NCBI RefSeq assembly: GCF_040427915.1
Contig: NZ_JBETXJ010000002.1
Location: forward strand, 1,364,001 to 1,428,000
Reading direction: 5' to 3'
Length of the DNA stretch: 64,000 nucleotides
From: Gardnerella vaginalis
Lineage (GTDB): Bacteria > Actinomycetota > Actinomycetes > Actinomycetales > Bifidobacteriaceae
Position 1 is the stretch's first letter; each line of letters starts with the position of its first letter. The notes below the pieces were generated by a model. That model was not told the DNA's origin, made no database searches, and saw only the letters and a program-made list of their open reading frames with translations. The position numbers and the translations under genes were made by a program. Of the stretch, positions 9,733-19,903 are shown piece after piece.

Positions 9733-10502
9733 AGGCCAACCTCCTTAGAAAGCGAGCGCACTTCTGTTTGAGAAAGCACTCGATACGATCCAGCTTTTAA
9801 GTCCCCTAACTTAATAGGCCCAATTTGAGTACGCACAAGACGCTTTACAGGGTATCCTACGGCTCCAAAAATCCTGCGCACAATACGATTCTTGCCAGAA
9901 TGCAACACAACTTTCACAATAGTTGCATCGTGATTCTGGTCGATTATTGCGCAACGATCAAGCTTAATCCAGCCGTCTTCCAGATTTACGCCTTGCGAAA
10001 CTAGCCTTCGGCAAACCATTCCGTTGATCTTGCCTTCAACAGTTGCAATATACGTTTTCTCAACTTCGTACTTTGGGTGCATAACATGCTGGCTTAACTC
10101 ACCATCGTTGGTCATTAAAATAAGACCTTCAGAATCGTAGTCCAAGCGTCCCATGTGGAAAATCCGCTCGTACTTGTCTCCAACAATGTCTCTTAAAGTG
10201 AAGCGACCTTTTGGATCATCCATTGCACTCAAAACTCTTTTAGGCTTATTAAGCGCGAGCGTTACAAGCTTGTGATTAAATTTCACTCTCGATCCGTCTA
10301 CGCGTATTTTTTGTTTACTTGGATCTACTCGAGTTCCGAGTGTTGTTACAAGCTCATCATCTACTTCAACACGCCCATCTAAGATTATTTCTTCACACTT
10401 TCGGCGTGAACCAAATCCCGCTTCAGCAAGTAGCTTTTGCAGTCGAACAGCGTTTTTGGATTCTTGTTGCGCCTGATTGGCGCGGGAATATGCGTTTGGC
10501 AT
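9729..10502 (-). CDS. 23S rRNA pseudouridine synthase, RsuA/RluB family
   Basis: 257 aa. An S4-like RNA-binding domain at residues ~20-75 ([20 protein letters not shown]) is followed by the RsuA/RluB catalytic domain. The catalytic aspartate lies in the motif [19 protein letters not shown]; the closing signature [14 protein letters not shown] is present. The family isomerises uridine in the large (RluB) or small (RsuA) rRNA; the position modified is not readable here. It sits just upstream of cmk-der with a 4-nt overlap, so both ribosome-maturation functions share an operon. A GGGAG site lies before the ATG. Confidence 0.92.
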   Translation of the reverse strand: MPNAYSRANQAQQESKNAVRLQKLLAEAGFGSRRKCEEIILDGRVEVDDELVTTLGTRVDPSKQKIRVDGSRVKFNHKLVTLALNKPKRVLSAMDDPKGRFTLRDIVGDKYERIFHMGRLDYDSEGLILMTNDGELSQHVMHPKYEVEKTYIATVEGKINGMVCRRLVSQGVNLEDGWIKLDRCAIIDQNHDATIVKVVLHSGKNRIVRRIFGAVGYPVKRLVRTQIGPIKLGDLKAGSYRVLSQTEVRSLSKEVGL

Positions 10503-10630
10503 CGTTCTCCCAACGTGACCTTATTCGTATTCTTTTAATAAATTAGTAGTAAATTTTTATATTCTGCAATAAATACAGGAAATTACCACGTTTTTCTATG
10601 TTAGCGTATGGCATAGCCGTGATACTATAG

Positions 10631-10640
10631 CAAACGTTTG
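10631..10640. promoter_or_regulatory. Palindrome CAAACGTTTG in the aquaporin promoter region
   Basis: A perfect 10-bp palindrome lies 62 bp before the aquaporin start and directly 3' of a TATAG element. It resembles the core of LacI/PurR-family operators but does not fit the LexA box. No regulator is encoded beside it, so this is a candidate operator only. Confidence 0.35.
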
Positions 10641-10701
10641 GTTGTGCTGTAAATAATAAAAACCAGCATAGCGGTGTACACAATTAACGTAAGGAATTGT
10701 T

Positions 10702-11688
10702 ATGAACTACACTTCAAATGCAGAATGCTCTGTTTCTAAACAATCATCTGCACCTAGAACTCCGCTCATTTTTAGAATAGGAGCAGAATTCATTGCAAGC
10801 GCTTTTGCAATGTTCACTATCTACATGTTCTCATCTATTGTTACTGCAATGTATGGCGTAAATGTTCTTATGATTGCAGTAGGAACTGGTATTGCTTATG
10901 CTGCTGCTATTGGTATTGCATCTAAGTTTTCTGGCGGACATGTGAATCCTGCTATAACTATCGCATCTATGCTTACTGGCAGAACTCCTTATATTTCTGG
11001 AATTTTATACATTATTGCTCAGGTTCTTGGAGCTATTGCTGCAGCTGGAGTAACTGTTTTTGTTCTGCCACAAACAAAGATGGTTCCAGCTCACACTTGG
11101 TTTGCTCCTGTTGTTAATGGTTTTGAAAATGCTTCCATTTCTGCAAACCAACTTAAGAGTGTTAATGCATCTTTTGGCGTTATTACTGCTCTTGTTGTTG
11201 AAATTATTGCAGTTCTTGTTATTGTTGCAACAGCCATGACGTACATGAATGACAATGGCAGCACAAAATGCGGATACTCTACTCACATGGGCATTGCTTA
11301 TGCCGCTGGAGCTTTCATTACTTATCAAATTACTGGAGCTGGTTTAAACCCTGCCCGTTCTACTGGCATTGCTATTCTTGCTCAATCGCAAAAGTTATCT
11401 GTCTCACCATTGAGTCAACTTTGGGTATTTTGGATTGCACCTGTTTTTGCCGCTGCACTCGTAGGATTTGTCATGCTTATTTGCAAGCTTGCAACATCTT
11501 CTTCAAATAATCAGAATCCTGTTGCTGCTGATTACTCAAATCAAACTTCTCCTGTTCTACAGAATACTGTTCCTGTAGTTCCAGAACCTCCTGTTAACAC
11601 AGAGTCTTCAGTAACCCCTTCTACGACTTTGGATTCTACTGGAAACGATAATGTTCCATTTAATCCTTTTAACAGAGATGATAAATAG
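10702..11688 (+). CDS. MIP-family channel, AqpZ-like aquaporin
   Basis: 328 aa with six membrane helices and both half-helix NPA boxes: HVNPAITIAS near residue 77 and LNPARSTGIA near 214. After the second NPA the residues are RST rather than the RDxG typical of glycerol facilitators, so a water channel (AqpZ type) is the better guess. Residues ~260-328 are an unusual Pro/Thr/Ser/Asn-rich cytoplasmic tail that aquaporins normally lack. AAGGA lies 6 nt before the ATG. The gene stands alone, divergent from the pseudouridine synthase and convergent with the DUF3017 gene; a palindrome upstream may regulate it. Confidence 0.9.
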   Translation: MNYTSNAECSVSKQSSAPRTPLIFRIGAEFIASAFAMFTIYMFSSIVTAMYGVNVLMIAVGTGIAYAAAIGIASKFSGGHVNPAITIASMLTGRTPYISGILYIIAQVLGAIAAAGVTVFVLPQTKMVPAHTWFAPVVNGFENASISANQLKSVNASFGVITALVVEIIAVLVIVATAMTYMNDNGSTKCGYSTHMGIAYAAGAFITYQITGAGLNPARSTGIAILAQSQKLSVSPLSQLWVFWIAPVFAAALVGFVMLICKLATSSSNNQNPVAADYSNQTSPVLQNTVPVVPEPPVNTESSVTPSTTLDSTGNDNVPFNPFNRDDK

Positions 11689-11715
11689 AATTTCGTGAAT
11701 TAAATCTATCGGATT

Positions 11716-12090
11716 CTACATTAAGAAAAAAATTGAAAAATACGTTATCAATAGTCCAATTCCTAGCGAAATGCTTATGAAAGAATCGAAGGCTACAGAT
11801 CTAACCTTCCATGGACTTTTTTGAGTAAATATTAAGCGTATGATTCCAAGAACAATGGCTGTTGCGGCAATTATTACCGTGGCAGCCATTGTTTTACCCA
11901 TAAACGCCAATACTGCGCTTACGCATACTATTGCTGCCACAATCCATTGCGCATACGGTTTTCCTTCTTTGACTTCCGAAACGTATATATGGTTTGATTT
12001 TTTTGCTAATTCAGATTCATTTACATTTAAAATGTTCTTTTGAATTTTTGCTACATCGTCTTGTTTTTCATACCGATCATTAATTGTCAT
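11716..12090 (-). CDS. Small membrane protein, DUF3017 type
   Basis: 124 aa from the ATG at 12090. A polar N-terminus of ~45 residues is followed by three hydrophobic helices (~45-65, ~68-85, ~100-122). The PYAQWIVAA start of the first helix and the position next to purH match the actinobacterial DUF3017 family, whose function is unknown. The frame can be extended to a TTG at 12141, but that start lies inside the purH terminator hairpin, so I prefer 12090. There is no Shine-Dalgarno before it. A TATTAT -10-like element ends 6 nt before the ATG, which would make the message leaderless or nearly so. Confidence 0.75.
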   Translation of the reverse strand: MTINDRYEKQDDVAKIQKNILNVNESELAKKSNHIYVSEVKEGKPYAQWIVAAIVCVSAVLAFMGKTMAATVIIAATAIVLGIIRLIFTQKSPWKVRSVAFDSFISISLGIGLLITYFSIFFLM

Positions 12091-12105
12091 ACTTGTATAA
12101 TACAT

Positions 12106-12149
12106 AAAAGACCTTGGAAAGTATACGAAAATACAATCCAAGGTCCTTT
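12106..12149 (-). terminator. Hairpin terminator after purH
   Basis: GACCTTGG (12110-12117) and CCAAGGTC (12138-12145) form a perfect stem flanked by A and T runs on both sides. It lies ~65 bp downstream of the purH stop and directly ahead of the DUF3017 start. Confidence 0.7.
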
Positions 12150-12211
12150 TTATAGAATACTTGTATTAATTAAAAAATTAATAAATATTTTATTATTCAG
12201 TTAAATACTAT

Positions 12212-13894
12212 TTAGTGGAAGAAGTGCCTTGTACCAGTGGTGTACATTGTTACTCCAGCCGCACGCGCAGCTTCAAACACTTCCTCATCTCTGATTGACC
12301 CTCCTGGCTGCACAATTGCTTGCACACCTGCGTCAATAAGGATTTGCGGACCGTCAGCAAACGGGAAAAATGCATCCGAAGCCGCAACAGCTCCACGAGC
12401 ACGCTCAACACCATCAGCAAGAGTATTAGCACGCTCAACAGCCAAGTGGCAAGAATCCACGCGATTAACCTGCCCCATGCCAATGCCAACAGTAGCATTA
12501 TCGTGTGCAAGTAGAATTGCGTTAGACTTTACGCAACGAAGCGAGCGCCATGCAAACTCTAAGTCTCTCAAAGTATCAGTATCTGCAGCTTCTCCAGATA
12601 CAAGAGTCCAATTTTGAGGATTATCGCCAAAATCGTCAATCTTATCTGCGCTTTGTACCAATGCGCCACCATCAATAGGATGCACCTGCAAGCCCAAAAC
12701 TGGAGGATTTGCAACCTTTAAGATTCGCAAATTCTTTTTCTTAGTGCGCAATAACTCCAAAGCCTCAGGCTCATAATCTGGAGCAATAATTACCTCTGTG
12801 AAAATTGGTCGAACACTTTCAGCCATTTCTAGTGTAACAGTTGAATTGCAAGCAATCACACCGCCGTAAGCACTTACAGGATCGCAAGCGTGAGCTTTCT
12901 TATGAGCAATAGCTGCAGTTGCACCTATTGCTAAGCCGCAAGGATTATTATGCTTGCATACTGCAACAGCGATTTGTGGGGCAAAATCCCATACTGCACG
13001 CCAAGCCGCATCCGCATCAACATAATTGTTGTAGCTCATCGGCTTTCCACCAAGAAGTTCAGCTTGAGCTAAACCTCCCTTATGCAATGGGTCAAGATAA
13101 AGCCCCGCCTGCTGATGTGGATTTTCACCATATCTAAGCTCGCGATTTAACTTCCACGTACGCGTATAATCAGTTGGAAGAATCAAATCCTCACTTGTTT
13201 TATCAACTGAATTTGCGTCTTCCTCCGACTTGGTCTTCATACTTTCTGGAATTGACCAAACTTCACTTGTCCACTGGCATATTGCAGCATCGTAAGAAGC
13301 CGTATGTTCAAATGCTTTATGCGCCAAGTATTCGCGTTCTTCTAGGCTAAAACCTTCTCCAGATAACACTCTTTGGGCAAGAATATTATAATCTGCAGGG
13401 TCTGTAATAACAGCCACAGATTTATGATTTTTCGCGGCAGCGCGAACCATAGATGGTCCACCAATATCGATTTTCTCAATAATCTGAGCTTCGCTTCCAC
13501 CGCTCATAACAGTGTTTACAAACGGATACAAATTCACTACGACAGCATCAAATGGCTCAATATTTAACTCTTTAAGCTGCTTTACATGATCAGGATTGCT
13601 CATATCTGCTAGAATCCCAGCGTGAATATGTGGATCGAGCGTCTTAACCCTACCATCTAAGCTTTCTGGGAAACCTGTTATATCAGATACTTCCGTAACC
13701 TTTACACCTAATTCTTGGAGTTTTGCAGCTGTTGAACCTGTTGAAACAACCTGAGTTCCGCACCTTTTAAAAGCGTCTGCCAGAGTTTCTAGCCCTTCTT
13801 TGCAAAATACTGATACAAGTACTCGCTTGATTGACCTTTTACCTGTGGTTATCAGCACATCTGCACTTGATTCTTGCGCGTGTATCTGTTGCAC
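12212..13894 (-). CDS. purH: Bifunctional AICAR transformylase/IMP cyclohydrolase
   Basis: 560 aa from a GTG at 13894 that follows a strong AAGGAGG (13904-13910). The open frame reaches 14017, but that extension overlaps the upstream membrane-protein gene and is not PurH-like. PurH makes the last two steps of IMP synthesis: formylation of AICAR from 10-formyl-THF, then ring closure. The N-terminal MGS-like cyclohydrolase domain begins [12 protein letters not shown]. The C-terminal transformylase contains KHNNPCG, the active-site Lys-His region, and RYGENPHQ. Other purine genes lie 20 kb away. A hairpin terminator follows. Confidence 0.96.
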   Translation of the reverse strand: MQQIHAQESSADVLITTGKRSIKRVLVSVFCKEGLETLADAFKRCGTQVVSTGSTAAKLQELGVKVTEVSDITGFPESLDGRVKTLDPHIHAGILADMSNPDHVKQLKELNIEPFDAVVVNLYPFVNTVMSGGSEAQIIEKIDIGGPSMVRAAAKNHKSVAVITDPADYNILAQRVLSGEGFSLEEREYLAHKAFEHTASYDAAICQWTSEVWSIPESMKTKSEEDANSVDKTSEDLILPTDYTRTWKLNRELRYGENPHQQAGLYLDPLHKGGLAQAELLGGKPMSYNNYVDADAAWRAVWDFAPQIAVAVCKHNNPCGLAIGATAAIAHKKAHACDPVSAYGGVIACNSTVTLEMAESVRPIFTEVIIAPDYEPEALELLRTKKKNLRILKVANPPVLGLQVHPIDGGALVQSADKIDDFGDNPQNWTLVSGEAADTDTLRDLEFAWRSLRCVKSNAILLAHDNATVGIGMGQVNRVDSCHLAVERANTLADGVERARGAVAASDAFFPFADGPQILIDAGVQAIVQPGGSIRDEEVFEAARAAGVTMYTTGTRHFFH

Positions 13895-13925
13895 GGTGGT
13901 CTTCCTCCTTGATGTTGGACGAGGA

Positions 13926-15521
13926 TTATTTTTTATTGACTTTCGAACTAACTGTTCTAGGTTTTCTAGTATCAGTTTTGTCCTCAAGCAAAGGTTGTTT
14001 TTTAGTGGATTTAACACTTCGCGGCTGACTTATATTATCTGTTTCATTTTGACTAATTGAACAAGATGAACGCGTTTTTTCTTTTTTTGAAGACATATCA
14101 TCAGCAGACTTTTCAGACATATTGTTTTCTTTAGGAGTTATTACTGACGTTTCACATGACTGTTTAACTGGTTTTGATTGCGATTTTATGTTCTGATTTT
14201 CTTTTGACTTTTCACTAATATTTTCAGATAACTTTTTGGAAAATATATTAAAATTCGACGGCTTAATGGAATCATATTTCTCAAAAATTTTAGAACTTAA
14301 CGCACGAATAGAAATTATTATTGCGCACACAAATATAACGAGAATCCAGGCAAACCCAAAGCCAAATACTGTTAAATGACCTAAAGCACGAACACTTCTA
14401 CTTACATTTATACCAACATTGGATAAACGATATTTACCTAAATCACCGTTTGCGAACAAGAATAGTATACTCATAACGAGTATTACTAATATGCAAGTTG
14501 ATACCAAAACTACAGCTGATTCCACAAAAGCAATAACGGTAGACTTCCAATCAAGTTTATCTTTATCGAAATGCAAACGAAGATTACAAGACTTAGAATA
14601 TAAGATCACAAATAACGCAAATACGCCACATAAGGCAAAAACAATACCATTAACAAGAAGCCTATAAAGTGAATCACCTATAGAGTCTGGGAATATGGCA
14701 AAGAATGGAACAGGAGGCAAAGACTTACGATTAACTGCATAAATTGTGAAATTAGCAACTGATCCTATCGCAAATCCTGAACCTGAAATCCATGATAATG
14801 CCCATAATGCAACGTTTGGAAGCCATACCAGACATGCAATTGTGGTTAAAATTCTTGAACCTAATTGCATTCCTAACTTTGAAAAAACTATCTCAACATT
14901 ACTTGCTCCAACAATGGACCAAAAGATAATCGTTGATAATGCAATAATTGCATAAATTGACAACACGATTACGGTTGAATAAAGGCAAATTCTTATGCGT
15001 TTTAATATATGTTCAGGAACATTTTTTGTTACATTATTTTTAATTAATACAAACAATGAGCTGTATGGGAAAACAGCTATTAACTGTGCAAAAGCATATA
15101 CACAAAAGCTTTTTAACAATATGACTGGTAACGAATCCAATAACTCAATATTAGTATTTTGAGATATAACTCCATTGATGAAAACCCAAACAAACAAACC
15201 AATACAATTTACTAGCGATCCACCTTTTAGTTTTCTCATCAGAATCGCAAGCATTGTAATTATAAGCAAAGTCAAACCAAGTGGAATAACTGTAAGAATA
15301 AAATCATCAAAGCCTAGACCAACTCCTTGCGCAAAAAGAAGAGCAGCCCACGTCATCGACATTGATGAATCGGAAAGATTACCAGTTCCTTCTTCTATAG
15401 AAATAACAAGAAGGGTTAGTGACATGAATAATCCAACAACTATTGCAAAAATCAAAGTCGCAATAGCGGGTATAGATATCCCCTTCAAAATGCTAATAAG
15501 AGAAGACTTCAGTTTTTTCAT
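13926..15521 (-). CDS. Polytopic membrane protein, DUF6350-like
   Basis: 531 aa. Residues ~15-420 contain about ten hydrophobic helices. The last ~100 residues are hydrophilic and rich in Lys, Ser and Glu ([16 protein letters not shown]), probably a cytoplasmic tail. The size, topology and place directly upstream of purH fit the actinobacterial DUF6350 family of unknown function. GGGAGG precedes the ATG by 8 nt. The stop is 31 bp before the purH start, so the two genes are likely co-transcribed. No transporter motif was recognised. Confidence 0.75.
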   Translation of the reverse strand: MKKLKSSLISILKGISIPAIATLIFAIVVGLFMSLTLLVISIEEGTGNLSDSSMSMTWAALLFAQGVGLGFDDFILTVIPLGLTLLIITMLAILMRKLKGGSLVNCIGLFVWVFINGVISQNTNIELLDSLPVILLKSFCVYAFAQLIAVFPYSSLFVLIKNNVTKNVPEHILKRIRICLYSTVIVLSIYAIIALSTIIFWSIVGASNVEIVFSKLGMQLGSRILTTIACLVWLPNVALWALSWISGSGFAIGSVANFTIYAVNRKSLPPVPFFAIFPDSIGDSLYRLLVNGIVFALCGVFALFVILYSKSCNLRLHFDKDKLDWKSTVIAFVESAVVLVSTCILVILVMSILFLFANGDLGKYRLSNVGINVSRSVRALGHLTVFGFGFAWILVIFVCAIIISIRALSSKIFEKYDSIKPSNFNIFSKKLSENISEKSKENQNIKSQSKPVKQSCETSVITPKENNMSEKSADDMSSKKEKTRSSCSISQNETDNISQPRSVKSTKKQPLLEDKTDTRKPRTVSSKVNKK

Positions 15522-15654
15522 AACATCATCCTCCCTTATTAGCCGCTTGAAGTTAGATCTAAGTTGTTCGATTTTTTATGATTACACCTAAAAACAATAT
15601 ATGGATAAATGTAGCTGCCTAATTACAACACAAGCTACTACTCATACACCACTT

Positions 15655-16236
15655 TTATGCAGGCATCGTCATTAAACTAGAGCATTTATAAGATTGCAAC
15701 TCATTCATCCCGCTAATTCCTGTTAACTCCATTACAAAGCAGAATCCAGCAACAGTGCCCTGCGACCTTTCAACAAGTCGCGCAGCAGCTTTTGCAGTTC
15801 CTCCTGTAGCAATTAAATCGTCAACAATAAGAACACGCTGACCAGGCTTTATAAGATCTTTCTCAATCTCTATCTTAGCTTCCCCATATTCGAGAGAATA
15901 TGATTCGCTTATGACTTCGGGAGGCAATTTACCTGCTTTTCTTACGGCGACAAAACCTTTATTGAGTCGAGCAGCCAAAGCTGGACCAAACAAAAATCCA
16001 CGAGCCTCAAGTCCGGCAACTAAATCAAATGAATCTTTAGAAACTGGCAACGAATCTACTAATGAATCAATAAGAATTCGCATACCACGATTATCAGCAA
16101 AAACAGGAAGAAAATCGCGGAAAACAATCTTTGGATTTGGAAACCCTGGAATTGTTCTAATAAGAGATGCTAAATATTTAACATCCTCATCACTAACATT
16201 CTTCAAAGATTTTACTGTAATATCAGTTGTTGTCAT
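15655..16236 (-). CDS. apt: Adenine phosphoribosyltransferase
   Basis: 193 aa, the family's normal length. Apt salvages adenine to AMP with PRPP in the cytoplasm. The PRPP-binding loop reads VLIVDDLIATGGTAKAA (near residues 135-151). The N-terminal segment IPGFPNPKIVFRDFLPVF is typical of bacterial Apt, as is the FGPALAARLNKGFVAVRK substrate region. It sits 18 bp downstream of yajC in the ruv-yajC-apt order common in actinobacteria. With Prs at 20.8 kb and the pur genes it completes adenine salvage in the window. Confidence 0.96.
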   Translation of the reverse strand: MTTTDITVKSLKNVSDEDVKYLASLIRTIPGFPNPKIVFRDFLPVFADNRGMRILIDSLVDSLPVSKDSFDLVAGLEARGFLFGPALAARLNKGFVAVRKAGKLPPEVISESYSLEYGEAKIEIEKDLIKPGQRVLIVDDLIATGGTAKAAARLVERSQGTVAGFCFVMELTGISGMNELQSYKCSSLMTMPA

Positions 16237-16254
16237 AATCTTATTGTTCTTATC

Positions 16255-16671
16255 TCAGTTTTCTTTGACTTCACCAGTCTCGCTGGATTCTTGAATCTGC
16301 TCAGTTTCGCTCGATTCTTGAGATTCATCTTTATCAGATGCATCAACATCTTCCGAGTTATCAGCTTCATCGTCTTTGTCATAGCTGTTGAAATCTACAC
16401 GAACATAAACTCTATTCACAGCTCTGAAAGACACTCGAAGTAAACTACCTTCTGAATCTAGAACAATCTCTTCGTGATCAGAATCAACTACGACGACCTT
16501 ACCGATGATTCCACCAATTGTTATAACTTCAACGCCTGGTTTCAAAGAATCATGGAAGGACTTCAACTCATTTTGGCGCTTCTTCATATTACGAGATTGG
16601 AACCACATGATACCAACCATGGCAATTACGAGTACAATAAGCATGCCATACTGGCTAACAAATTGGGGCAC
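16255..16671 (-). CDS. yajC: Preprotein translocase subunit YajC
   Basis: 138 aa from a GTG at 16671 with AAGGAG 6 nt upstream; the frame extends further (to 16725) but the start with a ribosome site is preferred. One N-terminal membrane helix (YGMLIVLVIAMVGIMWFQ) is followed by the YajC core KKRQNELKSFHDSLKPG and VITIGGIIGKV. YajC is an accessory of the SecDF-Sec translocase. The C-terminal ~45 residues are highly acidic and repetitive (ESSETEQIQESSETG). ruvB lies 68 bp upstream and apt 18 bp downstream; secDF is not in the window. Confidence 0.93.
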   Translation of the reverse strand: MPQFVSQYGMLIVLVIAMVGIMWFQSRNMKKRQNELKSFHDSLKPGVEVITIGGIIGKVVVVDSDHEEIVLDSEGSLLRVSFRAVNRVYVRVDFNSYDKDDEADNSEDVDASDKDESQESSETEQIQESSETGEVKEN

Positions 16672-16739
16672 AATAAACTCCTTATGTATCCAACCCTGAG
16701 ACGGACAAAACACCGTCCAAAACACTTATTTTATGTTAT

Positions 16740-17801
16740 CTATCTGACATTATCAGGCGCTTTAAGACCTAAGTGTTGCCAAGCTTTTTCAGTGGCAACA
16801 CGACCTTTAGGAGTCCTAATAAGAAACCCTTCACGCACTAAATATGGCTCACAAACGGTTTCTACAGTTTCTGCCTCTTCTCCAACCATTGCAGCCAAAT
16901 TATTAAGCCCAACTGGACCACCATTAAATTGATTCACAATAGCTTTCAAAACCGCAATATCTAGACGGTCAAGACCTTGAGTATCAATCTGATACAACGA
17001 TAAGGCTTCTATTACAGACTCGCGATTTACATCTTTAAGATTATGCACAACTGCCCAATCACGTACGCGTCTTAACAGTCGATTTGCGATTCTAGGAGTT
17101 CCTCTGGAACGAATAGCAAGTTCTTTAGCTGCTTGATCAACAAGATGAACACCAAGAAGAACAGATGAACGTTCAATCAGTTTTTCCAACTCATCGTGAG
17201 GATAAAAATCCAAGTGAGCCGTAAAACCAAAACGTGCTCTAAGCGGAGAAGGAAGCATACCTTCGCGCGTAGTAGCACCAACCACGGTAAAATGCGGCAA
17301 TGTAAGAGGTATAGAAGACGCCCCTGGTCCTTTGCCAACCATAACATCAACTCGGAAATCTTCCATAGCTATATAAAGCAACTCTTCTGCAGCTCGAGGC
17401 AAACGATGAATCTCATCAATAAACAGTACTTCACCAGTATCAAGAGAACTCAAAATTGATGCTAGATCACCAGCGTGTTGAATAGCAGGGCCAGACGTAA
17501 CTCTAATAGATACGCCTAACTCATTAGCAACAATCATTGCTAATGTTGTTTTTCCAAGCCCAGGAGGACCTGCAAGCAACATGTGATCTGGAGGAACATC
17601 ACGCAATCTTGCAGCATCCAAAAAAAGTTGTAGCTGCGCCTTTAAAAGAGGCTGTCCGATAAATCCATCTAGAGCATGAGGTCTTAATTCTTCATCGCTA
17701 ATCTGTTCATTTCCTATAGGAGATGATGAAACAATTCTTAATGAATCTTCGGATACGCCAGTATTTAAAGCTTGTACGTCGATTCCTTCATCCAAACTCA
17801 T
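16740..17801 (-). CDS. ruvB: Holliday junction branch migration ATPase RuvB
   Basis: 353 aa. AAA+ motor of the RuvAB complex: Walker [11 protein letters not shown] near residue 78, Walker [10 protein letters not shown] near 128, sensor 1 [10 protein letters not shown], arginine finger in LRARFGF, and a C-terminal winged helix ending [15 protein letters not shown]. The start is 3 nt after the ruvA stop, so the two are one transcription unit, read from a promoter between ruvC and ruvA that carries a LexA-type box. Confidence 0.97.
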   Translation of the reverse strand: MSLDEGIDVQALNTGVSEDSLRIVSSSPIGNEQISDEELRPHALDGFIGQPLLKAQLQLFLDAARLRDVPPDHMLLAGPPGLGKTTLAMIVANELGVSIRVTSGPAIQHAGDLASILSSLDTGEVLFIDEIHRLPRAAEELLYIAMEDFRVDVMVGKGPGASSIPLTLPHFTVVGATTREGMLPSPLRARFGFTAHLDFYPHDELEKLIERSSVLLGVHLVDQAAKELAIRSRGTPRIANRLLRRVRDWAVVHNLKDVNRESVIEALSLYQIDTQGLDRLDIAVLKAIVNQFNGGPVGLNNLAAMVGEEAETVETVCEPYLVREGFLIRTPKGRVATEKAWQHLGLKAPDNVR

Positions 17802-17804
17802 GAA

Positions 17805-18443
17805 TCACCTGCCTCTATCTAACGCTGCCAATGCCATGCGCAAAACATTAGACATATCTGAATCACTGATTGGCAGAGCAATTTTTTCACTATTACACAC
17901 GTTTTCAACCGCTCTTTGAGCATCTGACTGCTTCCAACCTAAAGACATAAGTCCTTCTACAACCTTGCTGATGCCAGATTCATCAAATTCCTTTTTATAA
18001 GATTTTGAATCTTTAGAAGTATCATCTTCATTTAATTGAGATACGTCAATAGAACCTTTAAGTTCAAGAACAATTTTTTGAGCACCCTTTTTACCTAATC
18101 CTGGAGCAGAAGACAATGCGGTGATATCGCCATCTGCAATAGCCTGCAATAAACGATTCACATTTAAAGTGGAAAGTAAAGAAAGAGCAACTTTAGGACC
18201 AACACCACTAACTTTCTGCTGAATTTGAAGAAAAATACGCTTTGCAGGCATACTCGTAAAACCATACAAAGTAACAGCATCTTGACTTACTTGTAAAGAC
18301 GTATAAACCTTAACATCTTGACCTTCATGCAGCGAAGCCAAATCAGACGATGGCATATAAACTTCATAGCCAACACCACTAACACAGATAAGCGCACATC
18401 GAGAATCAACTGATTCAATAACGCCGCTAAGCATACCAATCAT
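17805..18443 (-). CDS. ruvA: Holliday junction DNA-binding protein RuvA
   Basis: 212 aa. RuvA tetramers hold the Holliday junction and recruit RuvB. The N-terminal OB domain starts MIGMLSGVIES; the tandem helix-hairpin-helix motifs include VSGVGPKVALSLLS and APGLGKKGAQKI; the C-terminal RuvB-binding domain contains GWKQSDAQRAVE. AAAGG lies 8 nt before the ATG at 18443; Met4 is an alternative. The SOS-type palindrome at 18469-18480 lies 26 bp upstream. Confidence 0.97.
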   Translation of the reverse strand: MIGMLSGVIESVDSRCALICVSGVGYEVYMPSSDLASLHEGQDVKVYTSLQVSQDAVTLYGFTSMPAKRIFLQIQQKVSGVGPKVALSLLSTLNVNRLLQAIADGDITALSSAPGLGKKGAQKIVLELKGSIDVSQLNEDDTSKDSKSYKKEFDESGISKVVEGLMSLGWKQSDAQRAVENVCNSEKIALPISDSDMSNVLRMALAALDRGR

Positions 18444-18468
18444 CAGCGCTCACCTTTCTAGATAAATA

Positions 18469-18480
18469 GAACATCTGTTC
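18469..18480. promoter_or_regulatory. Candidate LexA box upstream of ruvAB
   Basis: GAACATCTGTTC fits GAAC-N4-GTTC. It lies between the ruvC stop and ruvA start, adjacent to a TATTTAT -10-like element on the minus strand, so ruvAB can be induced separately from ruvC. Confidence 0.75.
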
Positions 18481-18491
18481 TATAAAACATA

Positions 18492-19073
18492 CTACATGTC
18501 ACGTCCGACAGAAGAATGTCTGCTAGCAGAACGCAAAGAATCAGCCCACTTTCGTTGAGCCTCAGTTAAATGCTGCTCTCGCTCTCCTCCTTGCAAAGCC
18601 CCTGCTGGGCGAAGCGCGTGACAAATCGCTTGAGCCAAGGCATCAGCTGCATCTGCAGGAGTCGGTAAAACATTAAGATTTAAAAGACGCGCAACCATGC
18701 GCTCTACCTGAGTTTTATCCGCCTTTCCATTTCCAGCAACAGCGAGTTTAACCTCTGTAGGAGTATGCAAAGCTACAGGAATACCTCTCTGAGCAGCAGC
18801 CAACATTGCAACACCTGCAACTTGAGCAGTCCCAAGAACAGTGTTTCGATTTTCTTGAGCAAAAACACGCTCAATCGAAATAGTATCTGGCGAAAACCTT
18901 TCGATTTTCTCCACCAGTCCATTGTAAATTTCGAGCAATCTTAAATCTTGAGAAGTCTTAGGATCACTTCTTAATACATCGACGTGAATAAAAGAAAGCC
19001 GACGAGAAACGCCGGCTTCAATCACGCCGACCCCGCAGCGAGTAAGCCCGGGATCAACGCCCAAAATCATCAT
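18492..19073 (-). CDS. ruvC: Holliday junction endonuclease RuvC
   Basis: 193 aa. RuvC resolves Holliday junctions by paired cuts. All four acidic catalytic positions are visible: Asp in [12 protein letters not shown], Glu in [13 protein letters not shown], and the two Asp of [14 protein letters not shown]. The last ~30 residues are a basic, polar extension. Met2 is an alternative start. It follows yebC by 6 bp and precedes the SOS-regulated ruvAB, so it is probably expressed with yebC and not strictly under SOS control. Confidence 0.97.
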   Translation of the reverse strand: MMILGVDPGLTRCGVGVIEAGVSRRLSFIHVDVLRSDPKTSQDLRLLEIYNGLVEKIERFSPDTISIERVFAQENRNTVLGTAQVAGVAMLAAAQRGIPVALHTPTEVKLAVAGNGKADKTQVERMVARLLNLNVLPTPADAADALAQAICHALRPAGALQGGEREQHLTEAQRKWADSLRSASRHSSVGRDM

Positions 19074-19079
19074 AGGAAA

Positions 19080-19838
19080 CTATTCTGCTTCCTCAAGCTG
19101 AGCCATAACCTCATCCGAAGCAGTCCAGTTGCTATAAATATTCTGAACATCGTCCAAATCGTCGAGATTGTCAATCAAACGAGACACCTTCTGAGCATCT
19201 TCAAAGCTCAATTCAACCTCATTGTTTGGATGCATAACGATTTCTGCGGAATCATAGTCGAAACCAGCATCTTGCAAAGCCTTACGAACAGTTACCAAAT
19301 CGCTAGAATCAGTGTATACGGAATACACATCACCGTCGTCAGCAACATCTTCAGCGCCAGCTTCTGCAGCAATATCAAAAAGCTTGCTATAGTCAACGCC
19401 TTCGCTAGGAACTTCAATCAAGCCCTTGCGCTCAAAGTTGAAGCTAACAGAACCGCTTGTAGCCAAAGAACCATTGCCCTTTGTAAGAGTGGAGCGAACG
19501 TCTGCTGCAGCGCGGTTGCGATTATCAGTAAGGCACTCAATAATCAATCCAACACCTGCTGGAGCATAGCCTTCGTAAACAATCTCTTCGTAGTTTGCGC
19601 CGCCTGCTTCTTCACCAGAACCACGCTTAACAGCGCGCTTAATATTATCTGCTGGCATAGAAGCTTTTTTAGCCTTAACGATTGCATCGTACAAAGTTGG
19701 GTTACCATCAGGGTCTCCACCACCAAGACGAGCAGCGATTTCAATATTCTTAATAAGCTTGGCGAAAAGCTTGCCGCGCTTAGCGTCAATAGCGGCTTTC
19801 TTATGCTTTGTGGTCGCCCACTTGGAATGACCTGACAT
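19080..19838 (-). CDS. yebC: YebC/PmpR/TACO1 family protein
   Basis: 252 aa, full length, starting [16 protein letters not shown], the family signature. These proteins were first described as DNA-binding regulators, and more recent work ties them to translation of difficult sequences such as proline runs. Conserved segments [25 protein letters not shown] and [14 protein letters not shown] are present. AGGAG lies 6 nt before the ATG. The order yebC-ruvC-ruvA-ruvB is standard for bacteria. Confidence 0.95.
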   Translation of the reverse strand: MSGHSKWATTKHKKAAIDAKRGKLFAKLIKNIEIAARLGGGDPDGNPTLYDAIVKAKKASMPADNIKRAVKRGSGEEAGGANYEEIVYEGYAPAGVGLIIECLTDNRNRAAADVRSTLTKGNGSLATSGSVSFNFERKGLIEVPSEGVDYSKLFDIAAEAGAEDVADDGDVYSVYTDSSDLVTVRKALQDAGFDYDSAEIVMHPNNEVELSFEDAQKVSRLIDNLDDLDDVQNIYSNWTASDEVMAQLEEAE

Positions 19839-19903
19839 GATACTCCTAAAAAGTGTACGGTTACGTAAACGTGATGATTTTAATGCTCTTTAGCGACAAA
19901 TCA

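Noticed and set aside
10631..10640. CAAACGTTTG as another SOS box
   Set aside because: It lacks the GAAC and GTTC half-sites, so it does not fit the LexA consensus.
18984..19835. 283-codon open frame on the plus strand opposite ruvC and yebC
   Set aside because: The minus strand carries two full, well-conserved proteins over the same bases; the plus frame has no family motif or ribosome site and is a shadow.
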